Source of the DNA: Rhizobium sp. 007 | Lineage (GTDB): Bacteria; Pseudomonadota; Alphaproteobacteria; Rhizobiales; Rhizobiaceae | Length of the DNA: 64,000 nt | Direction: 5' to 3' | NCBI RefSeq assembly: GCF_015353075.1 | Contig: NZ_CP064191.1 | Span: forward strand, 310,001-374,000 | Shown: piece after piece, positions 1 through 9,122 of the stretch | Numbering within the stretch: the stretch's first letter is position 1 | How the letters are laid out: each line of letters begins with the position of its first letter | The notes under the pieces: generated by a model | Seen by the model: only the letters and a program-made list of their open reading frames with translations | Told to the model about the DNA's origin: nothing | Database searches by the model: none | Program-made: the position numbers and the translations under genes

Positions 1-191
1 GGGCCTGCGGGTCGCCCGTGAGCTGGATCGGATTACAGAGGAACGTGGCAAGCCCAGGATGATCGTCAGCGATAACGGCAGCGAATTCACCGGCAACGCC
101 ATCCTGCAATGGACGGATCGGGGCAAGGTGGATTGGCATTACATTGGCCAGGCAAGCCTTCATTGAAAGCTTCATGTATGGACGTATATGG
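1..191 (+). pseudogene. IS3-family transposase (OrfB) fragment, partial at window edge
   Basis: Reading from base 2 gives a DDE integrase-core segment containing MIVSDNGSEFTGNAIL and DWHYIGQ, which is the central part of IS3-family OrfB (DNG..T..A is the second catalytic Asp region). The expected GKPMQN stretch is missing: GQ runs straight into a stop at about 164. The catalytic-Glu motif AFIESF resumes in another frame at about 152-172. The copy therefore carries an internal deletion and ends soon after, in unrelated sequence. Its 5' part lies outside the window. Confidence 0.7.
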
Positions 192-229
192 ACCCGCCCG
201 ATTGCAACAGTCGGCTGGATCAGGATCGA

Positions 230-480
230 TGGTCACAACTGCTGACGTATATCCGGCTTCGTGATGCGGCTGGACAACGTCTTTGCCGCGAGCCTCGATG
301 GGTTTTCGCCCGCTTCCAATGCCATGCTCGGACAGAAGACCGCGTATTTGATTGACGAGCCTGACCCTGTCGGCGACCAGAATGATCCTCGCAAGTTTGT
401 TGGCCACTGCGACTGCCACAATCATTGGGCGTCGTCGCTGCAATAGGGAATCGATCCAGTGTCCTGCCATATTGGCTCGT
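230..480 (-). pseudogene. IS110-family transposase debris
   Basis: On the minus strand the sequence reads RRRPMIVAVAVANKLARI followed by RVRLVNQIRGLLSEHGI. Both resemble conserved IS110/IS116 transposase segments, but they are in the reverse of their normal order. They are probably juxtaposed scraps of one or two copies rather than a gene. Homology is judged by eye only. Confidence 0.4.
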
Positions 481-507
481 CTTCGATGAATGCAGGCTCC
501 TACGCCG

Positions 508-1635
508 TCAAAACCTACTTTTGAGCCCGAAGGAGATTGACGTCCTTTGGAATGTGGCGCCGGCGCCATCCTTGTAGAATTCATTTTTGCGCGTCTTCCC
601 GTCGTACTTTTTCGTGTCGCCGCGGCTGCCAAACACCCGGTCGAAGGACCCGGACAGATAGAGCGAGGTGGCCGGCGTCAACGCGTAGTTGACCGCGACA
701 GTGGCGCCGATCGCCGGCGCCGGATCCATGTAGTCATGATACCGGTCATTTAACAACCAGTGGTCGTCGATGTCCTTTATGCCGAAGCTCAAGCCCGTCT
801 GAAGGGCGCCGCTGATCGTGAGATCGCCCAGGACGTGCTCGCCGCTCAGGCTGAGGAAGCCAACCCCAATCTTTTGCCGGTAGCTGCTTAATCTTGCCCC
901 GTCTGGGACCTTCCAGGGGGCGTCTCGGAATTTTCCCTCGCTCGAATAGATGCCCGATCCGCCATACGCATTCCACTTGACGTCGGTATAGCGATAACCG
1001 GCGCCGACCGCGATACTGCTGGTATCATCGCCGTAGATGATCCGGTCCAACTCGATCGCTCCGGCGACATAGTGATCGAGTTCGGTCTTGGGGTGGATGG
1101 AGCGGTTGCTCCAGTCGTCCCGGCTATAATACATCCAATCGAGGTCGACCATGTGACCGTTGCCGCCGGTGCCGACGTTGACGCTGCCCTGCAAGCTCCA
1201 GTCGTTATCAATCTGCGCGTCGACGCCACCGGTGAAAAGGGTCACCCCCTTGCTCTTCCAGTTCAGCTGGCTGTTCTTGTGGTCGCCGTCATAGACAAAC
1301 TCCTGGGCCTTGATGTTAGCAACGCCGATTCCGCCGAAAAGGATGAAATTGCCGCCGTCGGAGGAAAACAGAACGTCGTCCGCGGCGGCGAATGACGGGG
1401 TGGCCATCAGGAAACACGAAGTGACTACTGACCCGACAATGACGCGATTTATAAGCTGACCGCGTGCTTCGTCGTCCAGCACCTCCGTGTTGGCCCTGAG
1501 CTTCTCCGCCTCGCATACTCCTTGTCCAGACTTGCCCACGGCGCGAGCCGCTGCTGTTGATGGACCGGTTTCGCCGTGCTGTTGCGAGGCAGGCCGCGTG
1601 AGCCGCTTAAGTGAAGGGAAGTATTCGCAGAACAT
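508..1635 (-). CDS. Omptin-family outer-membrane aspartyl protease
   Basis: The protein (375 aa) matches the OmpT/Pla (omptin) beta-barrel family along its mature length. The first catalytic pair is in MVDLDWM (cf. OmpT MVDQDWM, Asp83/Asp85) and the second is the D-D-H of IKDIDDHW (cf. Asp210/His212). HPKTELDHY, YSSEGKFRD, a DGAGATF block and a terminal aromatic residue (SRF) are also family features. Omptins cut substrates at the cell surface between basic residues. A Sec signal (VIVGSVVTSCFLMATPSFA) starts about 63 residues in. The ATG at 1635 has a good AAGGAAG ribosome site, but this leaves an unusually long hydrophilic N-terminal extension. A GTG at 1482 would give a conventional signal peptide with a poorer ribosome site. 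It lies downstream of a NifA/sigma-54 promoter at 2001-2110, with a 48-codon ORF between. Confidence 0.85.
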   Translation of the reverse strand: MFCEYFPSLKRLTRPASQQHGETGPSTAAARAVGKSGQGVCEAEKLRANTEVLDDEARGQLINRVIVGSVVTSCFLMATPSFAAADDVLFSSDGGNFILFGGIGVANIKAQEFVYDGDHKNSQLNWKSKGVTLFTGGVDAQIDNDWSLQGSVNVGTGGNGHMVDLDWMYYSRDDWSNRSIHPKTELDHYVAGAIELDRIIYGDDTSSIAVGAGYRYTDVKWNAYGGSGIYSSEGKFRDAPWKVPDGARLSSYRQKIGVGFLSLSGEHVLGDLTISGALQTGLSFGIKDIDDHWLLNDRYHDYMDPAPAIGATVAVNYALTPATSLYLSGSFDRVFGSRGDTKKYDGKTRKNEFYKDGAGATFQRTSISFGLKSRF

Positions 1636-1808
1636 TAGTCTTCCTTTGCTGGAGAGCGATGGAATTGTCAGGACTGGGTAGGAGCGCGGCGTACGCCTAG
1701 CGATCCGCGGCGCCGATGTGGAAACTGCCGGGCGCGTTCAGACGAGGCGCTCTACAGTGTCGCTCCGCCGGGTTTCATCAGGCGGCGGGACGAGCGAGCG
1801 CCTTGTTG

Positions 1809-1955
1809 TCAGGCGTCGACCGCGTCGTGAGATCTTGGCTTCCCCACATGCGGCGGGAGATTGACGGTTGCAGACTTGGCCACATGGCGACCGGTGGGTG
1901 GCTTCGCTTGCATTAATCTCGTCGTGGCGACTGCCTGGCCGGCGAGGCTGTTCAT
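1809..1955 (-). CDS. Small ORF (48 aa) behind a NifA/sigma-54 promoter
   Basis: The ATG at 1955 is preceded by AACAGGAG at a good distance and lies about 35 bp downstream of the predicted sigma-54 transcription start. The product is short and basic, with no signal peptide or membrane segment. It begins MNSLAGQAVATTRLMQ and ends SHDAVDA. I do not recognise a family. It may be a genuine small symbiosis-stage peptide, a leader, or the remaining N-terminus of a lost gene. The omptin gene follows on the same strand after about 170 bp, so co-transcription is likely. Confidence 0.5.
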   Translation of the reverse strand: MNSLAGQAVATTRLMQAKPPTGRHVAKSATVNLPPHVGKPRSHDAVDA

Positions 1956-2000
1956 GGCGGAACTCCTGTTGGCTGTGTTAAGTGTAGCTCTCTTTATCGA

Positions 2001-2017
2001 AGCAACTGCTGTGCCAA
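2001..2017 (-). promoter_or_regulatory. Sigma-54 (-24/-12) promoter for the omptin transcript
   Basis: The minus strand reads TTGGCACAGCAGTTGCT, with GG and GC exactly ten bases apart. This matches the RpoN consensus YTGGCACGRNNNTTGCW almost perfectly. Transcription would run leftwards into the 48-codon ORF and the omptin gene, starting near 1989. Confidence 0.85.
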
Positions 2018-2077
2018 CCCGAAAATCGTTTCAAATCAATGCGGTCACGCTGACATGCAGTGTCTCATTTCCGACTT

Positions 2078-2110
2078 TGTCGAATATCCGACAGTGTCGA
2101 CAACTCGACA
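2078..2110. promoter_or_regulatory. Tandem NifA upstream activating sites
   Basis: Two perfect TGT-N10-ACA sites occur in tandem: TGTCGAATATCCGACA (2078-2093) and TGTCGACAACTCGACA (2095-2110). Their starts are 17 bp apart. They lie 60 bp upstream of the -24 element, which puts them about 90-115 bp from the predicted start, the usual place for NifA enhancers. A third near-match begins at 2061 (TGT...ACT). Confidence 0.85.
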
Positions 2111-2499
2111 ATGAACGCCTGATCGCCTCTTGCACACCATGAAGAACTAAGCTGCGAACTTCAGTGTCTGACGACGCAGCAGCACGGACTGAACTGTCTA
2201 TGTCAAACGGGACCGGACCACAGGTACTTCGGCATTCTTAACCATAGGCCCTATTGCCTTTGTTCGCATCCATGACAGAGAGCTCAGCAGGGCGGCCCGG
2301 AGGAGGCCAGTGTCGTGCGGTTGGATAGAAATGACAGCAGCCTGCGTGGGATGCGGTGCGGGTCATGGTGGGCGGCGAAACTGTGCTGACGGGTGAGAAG
2401 CTGATCAGCCTCTTCCATGCCGAATCATCATCAAGCTCAGTCGTGCCGGCGACTACGGTCACAAGCTCAAGCTGACCGCCGGCCCGGAGCGGCACCGCC

Positions 2500-2828
2500 G
2501 TCATCCAACTGCGCAACGTCTCGCGCGACACACGCAATCCATCGCGTTCGGAAAGCTTCTCGGCCGCCAGCGTCGGACCGAAGTCCGCATAGCGTTCGCG
2601 AACCAGCGTCACGGCGTAATCGCGAACACCGTCGCTGATCCGGTTGTTCGACGGCCGGCCGATCGCCTTGTGTCGGATCGACGCCGCACCGCCAGTGCTG
2701 ATCCGCTCCAGCAGACGCACCTGGCGCGTGCTCAGGTCAAGCACATGCGCCGCCGACACCAACGTCATCATCCGGCCGTCGATCACCTTCGACAAAACTT
2801 CGATCCGCTGCAGATCGCGCTCGCTCAT
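2500..2828 (-). pseudogene. ISNCY-family transposase, N-terminal fragment
   Basis: The protein from MSERDLQRIEVLSKV (ATG 2828) through STRQVRLLERI, GRPSNNRISDGVRDYA and VSRETLRSWM is the N-terminal helix-turn-helix part of an ISNCY-type (ISRj-like) transposase. Homology ends at about 2500, so the DDE domain is lost. Upstream, 2878-2932 carries the repeated CTTTGCRG element typical of the end of these ISs. Confidence 0.7.
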
Positions 2829-2935
2829 CGCAATCAGTCCCATCCGCAATCTCCCACGTCATTAAAACGCGGGGAGTGTGACATTCTAACTTTGCAGAAT
2901 CAGGACACTTCAACTTTGCGGCTACATACAAATTG

Positions 2936-3387
2936 AGTCATAATAGATATTATGGAACTAAATGATTGATATTAAAGGACAGTATATCATCACTGGTTAA
3001 TTCCGGTACGAATGGAAACGGCTCGGTTGCACCTCATCCTGGACACATGAACTCCCCAGCCTGACAGACTCATGCGACTGCTTGCAAAAAGGAGGGCTTG
3101 CCGCGACGGGCCTCGGCCGCCACGATGAGATGCTGGAGCATCTATGCGAACTCGAGGCTGAAGCCAGTCAGATGCCTTTCGTGCGGTAAGTTCGTGCGTT
3201 TTGCTCCACTACCAACTTTGGGTTTTGGCAGCCAATGGCATTCGACCGGGGCCGCGTACGTATGTGTCGTGGGAGGGCTAGCGCCTGTGATTTTTGCGCC
3301 ACGGTCGAGGCGGGGGTGGTCAAGCGCTAGGGGCAGGACCGTCAGCATTATGCTGAGAAAATGACTATAGATTACTAGGAGGTCACC
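2936..3387. other. AT-rich spacer without a recognisable gene
   Basis: Bases 2936-3010 are AT-rich. A short reading frame on the plus strand ending at about 3189 (HDEMLEHLCELEAEAS) looks like the C-terminal end of some protein but is not identifiable. AGGAGG at 3378-3383 is the ribosome site of the following gene. No NifA or nod-box motif was found upstream of it. Confidence 0.5.
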
Positions 3388-4671
3388 ATGGGAGCCGCTG
3401 CTCTCGAAACGTCACCGATAGCCCCCGCTCGGAAGGGGCTTTACGAAGTGGGGGAGATTCCCCCGCTCGGACACGTTCCTGAACGCATGTACGCTTGGGC
3501 CATACGCCGAGAGCGTCACGGGCCGCCGGAGACCTCGATGCTCGTCGAGGTGGTACCGACCTGGCCTATAGCGGACGACGAGGTACTGGTGTTCGTAGTG
3601 GCGGGTGGCGTCAACTACAACGGGGTGTGGGCCGGGCTAGGTCATCCGATGTCGCCGTTTGACGTGCATAATGCCCCTTACCACATTGCCGGCTCAGACG
3701 CGGCCGGAGTAGTGTGGGCGCTGGGCGCCAAGGTGCGGCATTGGAAGGTCGGAGACGAGGTTGTCGTCCACTGCAACCAAGACGACGGCGATGACGAGGA
3801 GTGCAACGGCGGCGAGCCGCTGCTCTCACACTCCCAGCGGATCTGAGGATACGAAACCCCTGACGGCTCGTTCGCCCAGTTCTGCCGTGTGCAATCGCGG
3901 CAGCTGATGCCAAAACCGGAGCACCTCACCTGGGAGGAGGCCGCGTGCTACCCACTAACCCTCGCCACAGCTTGCCGCATGCTGTTCGGGCATGAACCGC
4001 ACATCCTCAAGCCGGGCGATAGCGTGCTGGTGTGGGGAGCCTCGGGTGGGCTTGGGGTGTTTGGGGTGCAGCTGGCCGCCGAGGCCGGCGCCAGCGCGAT
4101 TGGCGTCGTGTCGGACGCCAGTAAGGCTGAGTACGTGTTGGCGCTGGGCGCCAATGGGGTCATTAACCGCAACGAATTCGACTGCTGGGGCGCCATGCCC
4201 ACAGTAAATTCGCCCCAGTATAACACCTGGATCAAGGAAGCTCGGCGGTTCGGCAAGTCGATCCGGGATATCACTGGACACCGCGACGTCGACATCGTTT
4301 TCGAGCATCCAGGCGAACAGACATTCCCAGTCTCAACTCTGGTCGCTAAGCGCGGGGGCATGGTGGTATTCTGCGGCGGCACGACAGGGCTCAATATCAC
4401 GTTCGATGCCCGATACGTCTGGATACGCCAGAAGCGAATCCGGGGCTCGCACTTCGCGAACCTCAAACAGGCCAGCGCGGCGAACCGGTTAGTGATCGAT
4501 CGCCGCATCGCCCCCTGCATGAGCAAGGTTTTTCCATGGGATGAAATCGCCAAAGCCCACACGAAGATGTGGAAGAACCAGCACAAGCCGGGGAATATGG
4601 CGGTGCTGGTCAATGCGCCACGCGTTGGCCTGCGCAACTTCGAGGACATCGTCAACGCGGCCAGCGCCTAA
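3388..4671 (+). pseudogene. ccr: Crotonyl-CoA carboxylase/reductase, interrupted by an in-frame TGA
   Basis: The frame encodes a zinc-free MDR-superfamily reductase of the Ccr type (about 427 codons, normal length). It starts at ATG 3388 after a strong AGGAGGTCACC site. Recognisable segments are VNYNGVWAGLG, HIAGSDAAGVVWALG, VWGASGGLGVFGVQLA (nucleotide-binding loop), VFEHPGEQTFPVS and VFCGGTTG. Ccr converts crotonyl-CoA to ethylmalonyl-CoA (carboxylating) or butyryl-CoA, used in the ethylmalonyl-CoA pathway or to make polyketide extender units. A TGA at 3844-3846 falls between SQRI and GYETPDGSFAQ, where family members have Trp (TGG). The frame is otherwise perfect, so the loss is recent or a sequencing error. 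Without a functional Trp codon only a 152-aa stub is made. Confidence 0.85.
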
Positions 4672-4858
4672 CCAGCAACAATCGTTGCGCCTGCGGCGTG
4701 GCTTCGAGCTTCCTTCTGCGCCCTCATCGAGATTCGCTCCGCCGGATATCCGCGCGGGGGCGTTCGCAGACGTCGTTACCGCCATCCTGACGATGCGCTG
4801 CACGGCCAATTCCTTGATGATGTTTTGTCCTCGCTGTTGGAACGTCCGGGCATCATTG

Positions 4859-6712
4859 TCAGGTCGCGATTTGCGCATTGTATTGCGTAAACCAGGACGC
4901 AAAATTCAAAACAAGCTCCCCCTCTATGTTGCTTATCAGACCATGCGACGCTGTCATGCCGGCGGCGCCTCGTCCGTCGAGGATTGAAGGGCTGAAAAAA
5001 TCGCGCAGCCGAGCGCGCTGATCGCTCGTCAGCGCGTCGATCTGGCTTGCGATCTGCGAAGAATAGGTTGGATCGGGCACAGAGGGATAAGGCGACTTCT
5101 TCCTTTCGAGGACACCGACCGGCAGCATATCTTTCGCAGCTTGTCTCAACACGGACTTTTCTCGGCCATCGGCCGTGTGGACGGCTGCCGGCAAGGTCAC
5201 CAGGTGTTCGACGATGCGGTGATCGCAAAAGGGAACACGCACTTCCAGCCCGGTTGCCATGCTCAGGCGATCGTTTCTATCCAGGAGTGTCGGCAGAAAG
5301 TGCGTCACCGCGAGATACATGATCTCGCGATGACGCCGGTCCGCCGCAGACAACCCGGGATCCAAATCGAGCTTGCTCAAAGCTGCAGAGTAATGGTCCT
5401 GAAGATATTCCTCGAGCTGCAGCTCAGCAAGCAAGGCCGGTTGGAATGCGTTGAGGATTCGTTGGTGAAGATATCCGTGAGCGGGACTGTCCGCCAGCCA
5501 CGGAAACGTATCCGCCCAGACTGCGGTTGGCTCTTGGAACCAGAGATACCCTGCGAGAAGCTCGTCGGCAGACTCACCTGAAAGAGCGACGGTCGCGTGT
5601 TCTCTGACTTTCCTACACAGAAGCAAAAGGCTTAAGTCAAGGTCGCCGATCCCGTTCGGAAGGTCACGTGCGGCAACGCAAGCGTCTCTGGTTTCAGGCG
5701 CTGCCAGGAGCGAGGTGTCCAGGACGATGTTACGATGTTCCGACCCGATGAACGCTGCCGCCTCATGGGCAAATTTCCGATCCAGTGCTGAGCGGGAGGT
5801 TTGGGAATCTGCCGCGTCGTTAAAATCGACGGAAAAGGACCTAACCTTGCTGTTCCCCGTCTGGATTTTCTGGGCCCCAGCTGTGATCGCGGATGAATCC
5901 AGACCGCCGGACAACAGTGTGCAAAGCGGAACATCGGCGATCGTTTGACGTTCTATCGTGTCAATCAGAAGTCCACGCAGGGATGCTCCTGCTTGCGTAA
6001 TTTCGATCCGTGGTGGAGCCCGGGAGATGATTTCCTCCAGATTCCAGTAGCGAATTGAGCGGAGCCCGTTTCGCGAGAACACAGTTGCGCTTCCTGGAAG
6101 AACTTCGAAGACATCCTTGTACGGGTTGGCGCCAGGGAATTTGATCAGCGGCAGAAGCAGTTGAGCGACGCCTTCAGCATCGATTACTGCATGAACGGAT
6201 GGATGGGCAAAGAGAGCCTTCACCTCTGAAGCGAAGAGGAGACTGGAGCCTCGCCAGTGATAATAAAGCGGCTTGATGCCGAGATGGTCCCGCAGGAGCC
6301 ACAGCTCCTCACGACTGGCATCCCATAGGGCAAACGAAAACATTCCGTTCAGCCGTCCCAAGGACTCATATCCCCATTCGGACCAGGCGGCGAGCAGAAC
6401 CTCAGTATCGCTTTGCGTTTTAAATGTGTGGCCACGGGCAAGCAGTTCCTGCCTGAGTTCCCGGTAGTTGTAGATCTCACCATTGTAGGTGAGCGTGATG
6501 CTGCCCCTCTCACGGGAGAGCTCCATAGGCTGGGCTCCTCCCTCGAGGTCGATCACGGAAAGTCGGCGATGGCCAAGACAGGCGAATTCCGATCGCCAGA
6601 CACCGCTTCCGTCGGGACCGCGCCGCGCCAGCACATTGTTCATGGTTTCTACAAGTTGATCCGCGTTGGACGGTAGTCCGGCAAAATCTATCCATCCTGC
6701 AATCCCGCACAT
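4859..6712 (-). CDS. asnB: Asparagine synthetase (glutamine-hydrolysing)
   Basis: The 617-aa product begins MCGIAGWIDFAG, so Cys2 is the class II glutaminase nucleophile. Its N-terminal amidotransferase half has RRGPDGSG, HRRLSVIDL and TYNGEIYNY. The synthetase half has the PP-loop LSGGLDSSA and later EVRVPFCDHR. It would transfer ammonia from glutamine to aspartate or to another carboxylate, since AsnB-like enzymes also amidate specialised metabolites. The ATG at 6712 has a GAAGGAAAAC ribosome site. The DAHP synthase gene lies 135 bp upstream on the same strand, so they may be co-transcribed. The paralogue could supply Asn to the NRPS at 44-52 kb, whose first A-domain looks Asn-specific. That link is inference. 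Confidence 0.9.
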   Translation of the reverse strand: MCGIAGWIDFAGLPSNADQLVETMNNVLARRGPDGSGVWRSEFACLGHRRLSVIDLEGGAQPMELSRERGSITLTYNGEIYNYRELRQELLARGHTFKTQSDTEVLLAAWSEWGYESLGRLNGMFSFALWDASREELWLLRDHLGIKPLYYHWRGSSLLFASEVKALFAHPSVHAVIDAEGVAQLLLPLIKFPGANPYKDVFEVLPGSATVFSRNGLRSIRYWNLEEIISRAPPRIEITQAGASLRGLLIDTIERQTIADVPLCTLLSGGLDSSAITAGAQKIQTGNSKVRSFSVDFNDAADSQTSRSALDRKFAHEAAAFIGSEHRNIVLDTSLLAAPETRDACVAARDLPNGIGDLDLSLLLLCRKVREHATVALSGESADELLAGYLWFQEPTAVWADTFPWLADSPAHGYLHQRILNAFQPALLAELQLEEYLQDHYSAALSKLDLDPGLSAADRRHREIMYLAVTHFLPTLLDRNDRLSMATGLEVRVPFCDHRIVEHLVTLPAAVHTADGREKSVLRQAAKDMLPVGVLERKKSPYPSVPDPTYSSQIASQIDALTSDQRARLRDFFSPSILDGRGAAGMTASHGLISNIEGELVLNFASWFTQYNAQIAT

Positions 6713-6847
6713 GTTGTTTTCCTTCGATCAGATGCATTCAGTGGTGGATTAGCCGCCCGGTTCGTTCTTCAGGCCAGAGACGCAACACTTGATGCCACGC
6801 TTCAGCCTTTCCGGCATAGCTCGCGGCATTTGGATCAGTTTGAACGG

Positions 6848-7999
6848 TCAGACAAACCACGAGTCTAGAACACGGGCCGTCTGCTCGGGATTAAGGCGAG
6901 GGTCGAGCAAGGATGTGTACCGGTGAGTTGCGTCGGGTTCGACGAAATCATCCGCGCACTCGTAGACGTCGTCTGGTGTGGCTTCGAGATGCAGGCCGGA
7001 GGCAATCAGCTTCTCTTCCTGAAGGATCTTTTGGAAATCCTGCAACTCGGAAATGATGTGGGCGAGGTGCCGGGTTTTGAGGCCGGACCGCGCTTTCACG
7101 GTATTGCCGTGCATGGGGTCACTGATCCAGAGGACGTTCTCAAATTCTCGGCGCACGGCCCGAACGATCGGCCGGAGCTTTCCGATTTGCTCAAAGCCCA
7201 TGCGGATCACGAACGCGAGCTTGCTGGGCTCATCAAGCGGGTTGAGCTTTCTCACCAGGGCCACAGCCTCGGTTGGGTCCGTATCAGGTCCGATCTTCAC
7301 GCTAACGGGATTGCTGAGCCTGGCGGCCACCGCGACATGGGCACCGCCCAGCTGGCGCGTTCGCGCTCCGATCCAGGGCCAATGCGTCGTGGCGAGATGG
7401 CGGCCCCGGCTCCCTCGAGCCAGAAAGCGAAGTTCGTAGTCGAGAAGCAGCATCTCATGGCTGGTCCACACATGGCCGTTTTCGCCACTCGTCCGATTGT
7501 AGTCAGCAACCACCCGATGCGCGACTCGCGGCAAGGCCACATGCGCCCGCTCGATTCTGCCGACATCAGGCAGTCGGGCTTCCATCGTGGGTTCAGCGGA
7601 GTTAACGATGGGACCCCTATAGACAGGAAGCTGGAGACCATCGATCTGCTCGGTGTCTACGGAGCGCGGTTTGGCATATTGTCCTGCAATCCTGCCAATT
7701 GCAGTGACGCTCTTTCCGGTGCGCGCCCCGAGTTGGGTGCGGCCAGCATCTATGAAGCGCAGCTTTTTGAGGGTGTCGGCCCGGACGTCGAGCTCAAGAT
7801 CTTCCACGCAATCTCCAAGTTGGAGGATCAGCCCGTCCTTCCCGAGCTGGGCGAGTTCTGTTCGCAGGGCCTGAACGGAGTGTTCGCTCACGAGCCCATC
7901 GGACGAAAGGCTCGCAAGCTTGGTCGCGAGCGCCTTTCTATTGGGCCAATCCGGTTGCTGATGAGCGACAATGCGCGAATTCAGATTGGGCGGCAGCAT
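6848..7999 (-). CDS. Class II 3-deoxy-7-phosphoheptulonate (DAHP) synthase, short form
   Basis: The protein (383 aa) has the class II (plant/AroH-II, PhzC-like) DAHP synthase signatures: HQQPDWPN at the N-terminus, LILQLGDCVED, IAGQYAKPRS, SHEMLLLDYE, NPVSVKIGPDTDP, VLWISDPMHGNT and GLHLEATPDDVYEC. It condenses phosphoenolpyruvate and erythrose-4-phosphate, the entry to the shikimate pathway. At 383 aa it is shorter than housekeeping forms (about 460) and nearer to the copies found in secondary-metabolite clusters. The start is ATG 7999, with no clear ribosome site. It is probably an extra, pathway-dedicated copy next to asnB. Confidence 0.88.
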   Translation of the reverse strand: MLPPNLNSRIVAHQQPDWPNRKALATKLASLSSDGLVSEHSVQALRTELAQLGKDGLILQLGDCVEDLELDVRADTLKKLRFIDAGRTQLGARTGKSVTAIGRIAGQYAKPRSVDTEQIDGLQLPVYRGPIVNSAEPTMEARLPDVGRIERAHVALPRVAHRVVADYNRTSGENGHVWTSHEMLLLDYELRFLARGSRGRHLATTHWPWIGARTRQLGGAHVAVAARLSNPVSVKIGPDTDPTEAVALVRKLNPLDEPSKLAFVIRMGFEQIGKLRPIVRAVRREFENVLWISDPMHGNTVKARSGLKTRHLAHIISELQDFQKILQEEKLIASGLHLEATPDDVYECADDFVEPDATHRYTSLLDPRLNPEQTARVLDSWFV

Positions 8000-8312
8000 C
8001 GAAGAAGCTGCCTTGCAGTTGAAAATACTGCGTCATCGCAAACTCCAAATTGTCCGTTGTTCAATATCGTTAATCAGGATCGAACCTGAGACGCCGTCCA
8101 TTTGCACCCGCGTCCGTTATCGCCCTCGATCAACTCGTGGGAGGCATGGAGCCCTTTGTTGGTGATCATGGCCGTTGTGGCGGGCACGCAATATTCGCAA
8201 GGCGCCTTAAGGGTGAGTTCGACGCCCCGGCTCCGGGCTTGTTCCCGGTAATCCCAGATTGCGCAATGATGAATATGGAGCGTCGACTGTCCGCTCTGAT
8301 GCTCGATCCACT
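8000..8312. other. Intergenic stretch upstream of the DAHP synthase gene
   Basis: No coding frame is convincing on either strand. No -24/-12 element, TGT-N10-ACA site or nod box was found, so the asnB/DAHP synthase pair is not visibly under the same control as the NRPS genes. Confidence 0.4.
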
Positions 8313-9119
8313 GGCGTTGTCACGTTGTTTGAATGTGGCCACGTGAGGCCGACCCTGCGCTTTTCAGGCAGGCCGTGCACTCACAGCTTCCCACGCGGCC
8401 ATTGCCTGGCGTCGATGGGTTCGAATTTGTGCTGCGGAGCGGTTGGTCTGGGATGGGACGAAGAGGTTTCGGACGGCGGAGAAGATCGACACGAAATGTT
8501 GCAATGAGCCAACCGACCGGAAACCCTGTCGCGTTCGCTCCCGTTTTCTCAACGGCAGGTGAGAATTCTCCGCCCGGTTGTTCAAGCCTTTATGCGAGCG
8601 GTGTTCCACGTTCGGCATGACCTGGCGTTTGGCCGCCCCGTAGGAGCGCAATTTGTCGGTGATCATACGCTTTGGCGGCATGCCCTGCTTCTTCAGAAGT
8701 CGCGTCAGCAGGCGCTTGGCCGCCTTGGTGTTACGGCGCGTCTGGACGATCTCGTCGAGCACATATCCGTCCTGATCAACCGCTCTCCACAACCAGCATT
8801 TCTGACCGTTGATGCGCACCACGACTTCATCGAGGTGCCAGACATCGCCTTTCGTCGGCGCCTTGCGGCGTATGCGGCGCGCATAATCAAGGCCATGCTT
8901 TCGGCACCATCGGCGGATGGTCTCGTAGGAAACGACGATCCCGCGATCGAGCAGCATTTCCTCGACATCGCGCAGGCTCAGATTAAAGCGAAAGTAGAGC
9001 CAGACAGCACGGGCTACGATTTCGATCGGATAGCGGTGGTTCTTGTAGGTCGGTGCACTCACGGTCATGGGTGCGCTGCTACCTCAATTTCCTTACCGCT
9101 CAATCAATGTGACAGTACC
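8313..9119 (-). mobile_element. IS6-family insertion sequence (copy 1)
   Basis: Imperfect terminal inverted repeats frame one transposase gene: GGCGTTGTCACGTTGTTTGA starts at 8313, and its inward-facing partner GGTACTGTCACATTGATTGA ends at 9119 on the minus strand. The ends differ from those of the other IS6 element at 52.2 kb, so the two are different ISs. Confidence 0.7.
8364..9068 (-). CDS. IS6-family DDE transposase
   Basis: The 234-aa protein has an N-terminal helix-turn-helix (YFRFNLSLRDVEEMLLDRGI) and the IS6 DDE core: WHLDEVVVRINGQ (first Asp), MITDKLRSYGAAKR (second Asp) and NNRAENSH (Glu). It is full length for the family and apparently intact. It lies wholly within the inverted repeats. 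Confidence 0.9.
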   Translation of the reverse strand: MTVSAPTYKNHRYPIEIVARAVWLYFRFNLSLRDVEEMLLDRGIVVSYETIRRWCRKHGLDYARRIRRKAPTKGDVWHLDEVVVRINGQKCWLWRAVDQDGYVLDEIVQTRRNTKAAKRLLTRLLKKQGMPPKRMITDKLRSYGAAKRQVMPNVEHRSHKGLNNRAENSHLPLRKRERTRQGFRSVGSLQHFVSIFSAVRNLFVPSQTNRSAAQIRTHRRQAMAAWEAVSARPA

Positions 9120-9122
9120 CGA

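Noticed and set aside
87..632. 181-codon minus-strand frame at the left edge
   Set aside because: It crosses the IS3 fragment antisense and the end of the omptin gene; only the IS110-like part has any protein similarity.
3844..3846. Selenocysteine or programmed readthrough at the ccr TGA
   Set aside because: Relatives have Trp here, there is no downstream stem-loop or selenocysteine machinery in view, and nonsense mutation is simpler.
6782..6797. Sigma-54-like element upstream of asnB (TGGCATCAAGTGTTGC)
   Set aside because: GG and GC are 11 bases apart, not 10; sigma-54 promoters do not tolerate this, and no NifA site lies nearby.
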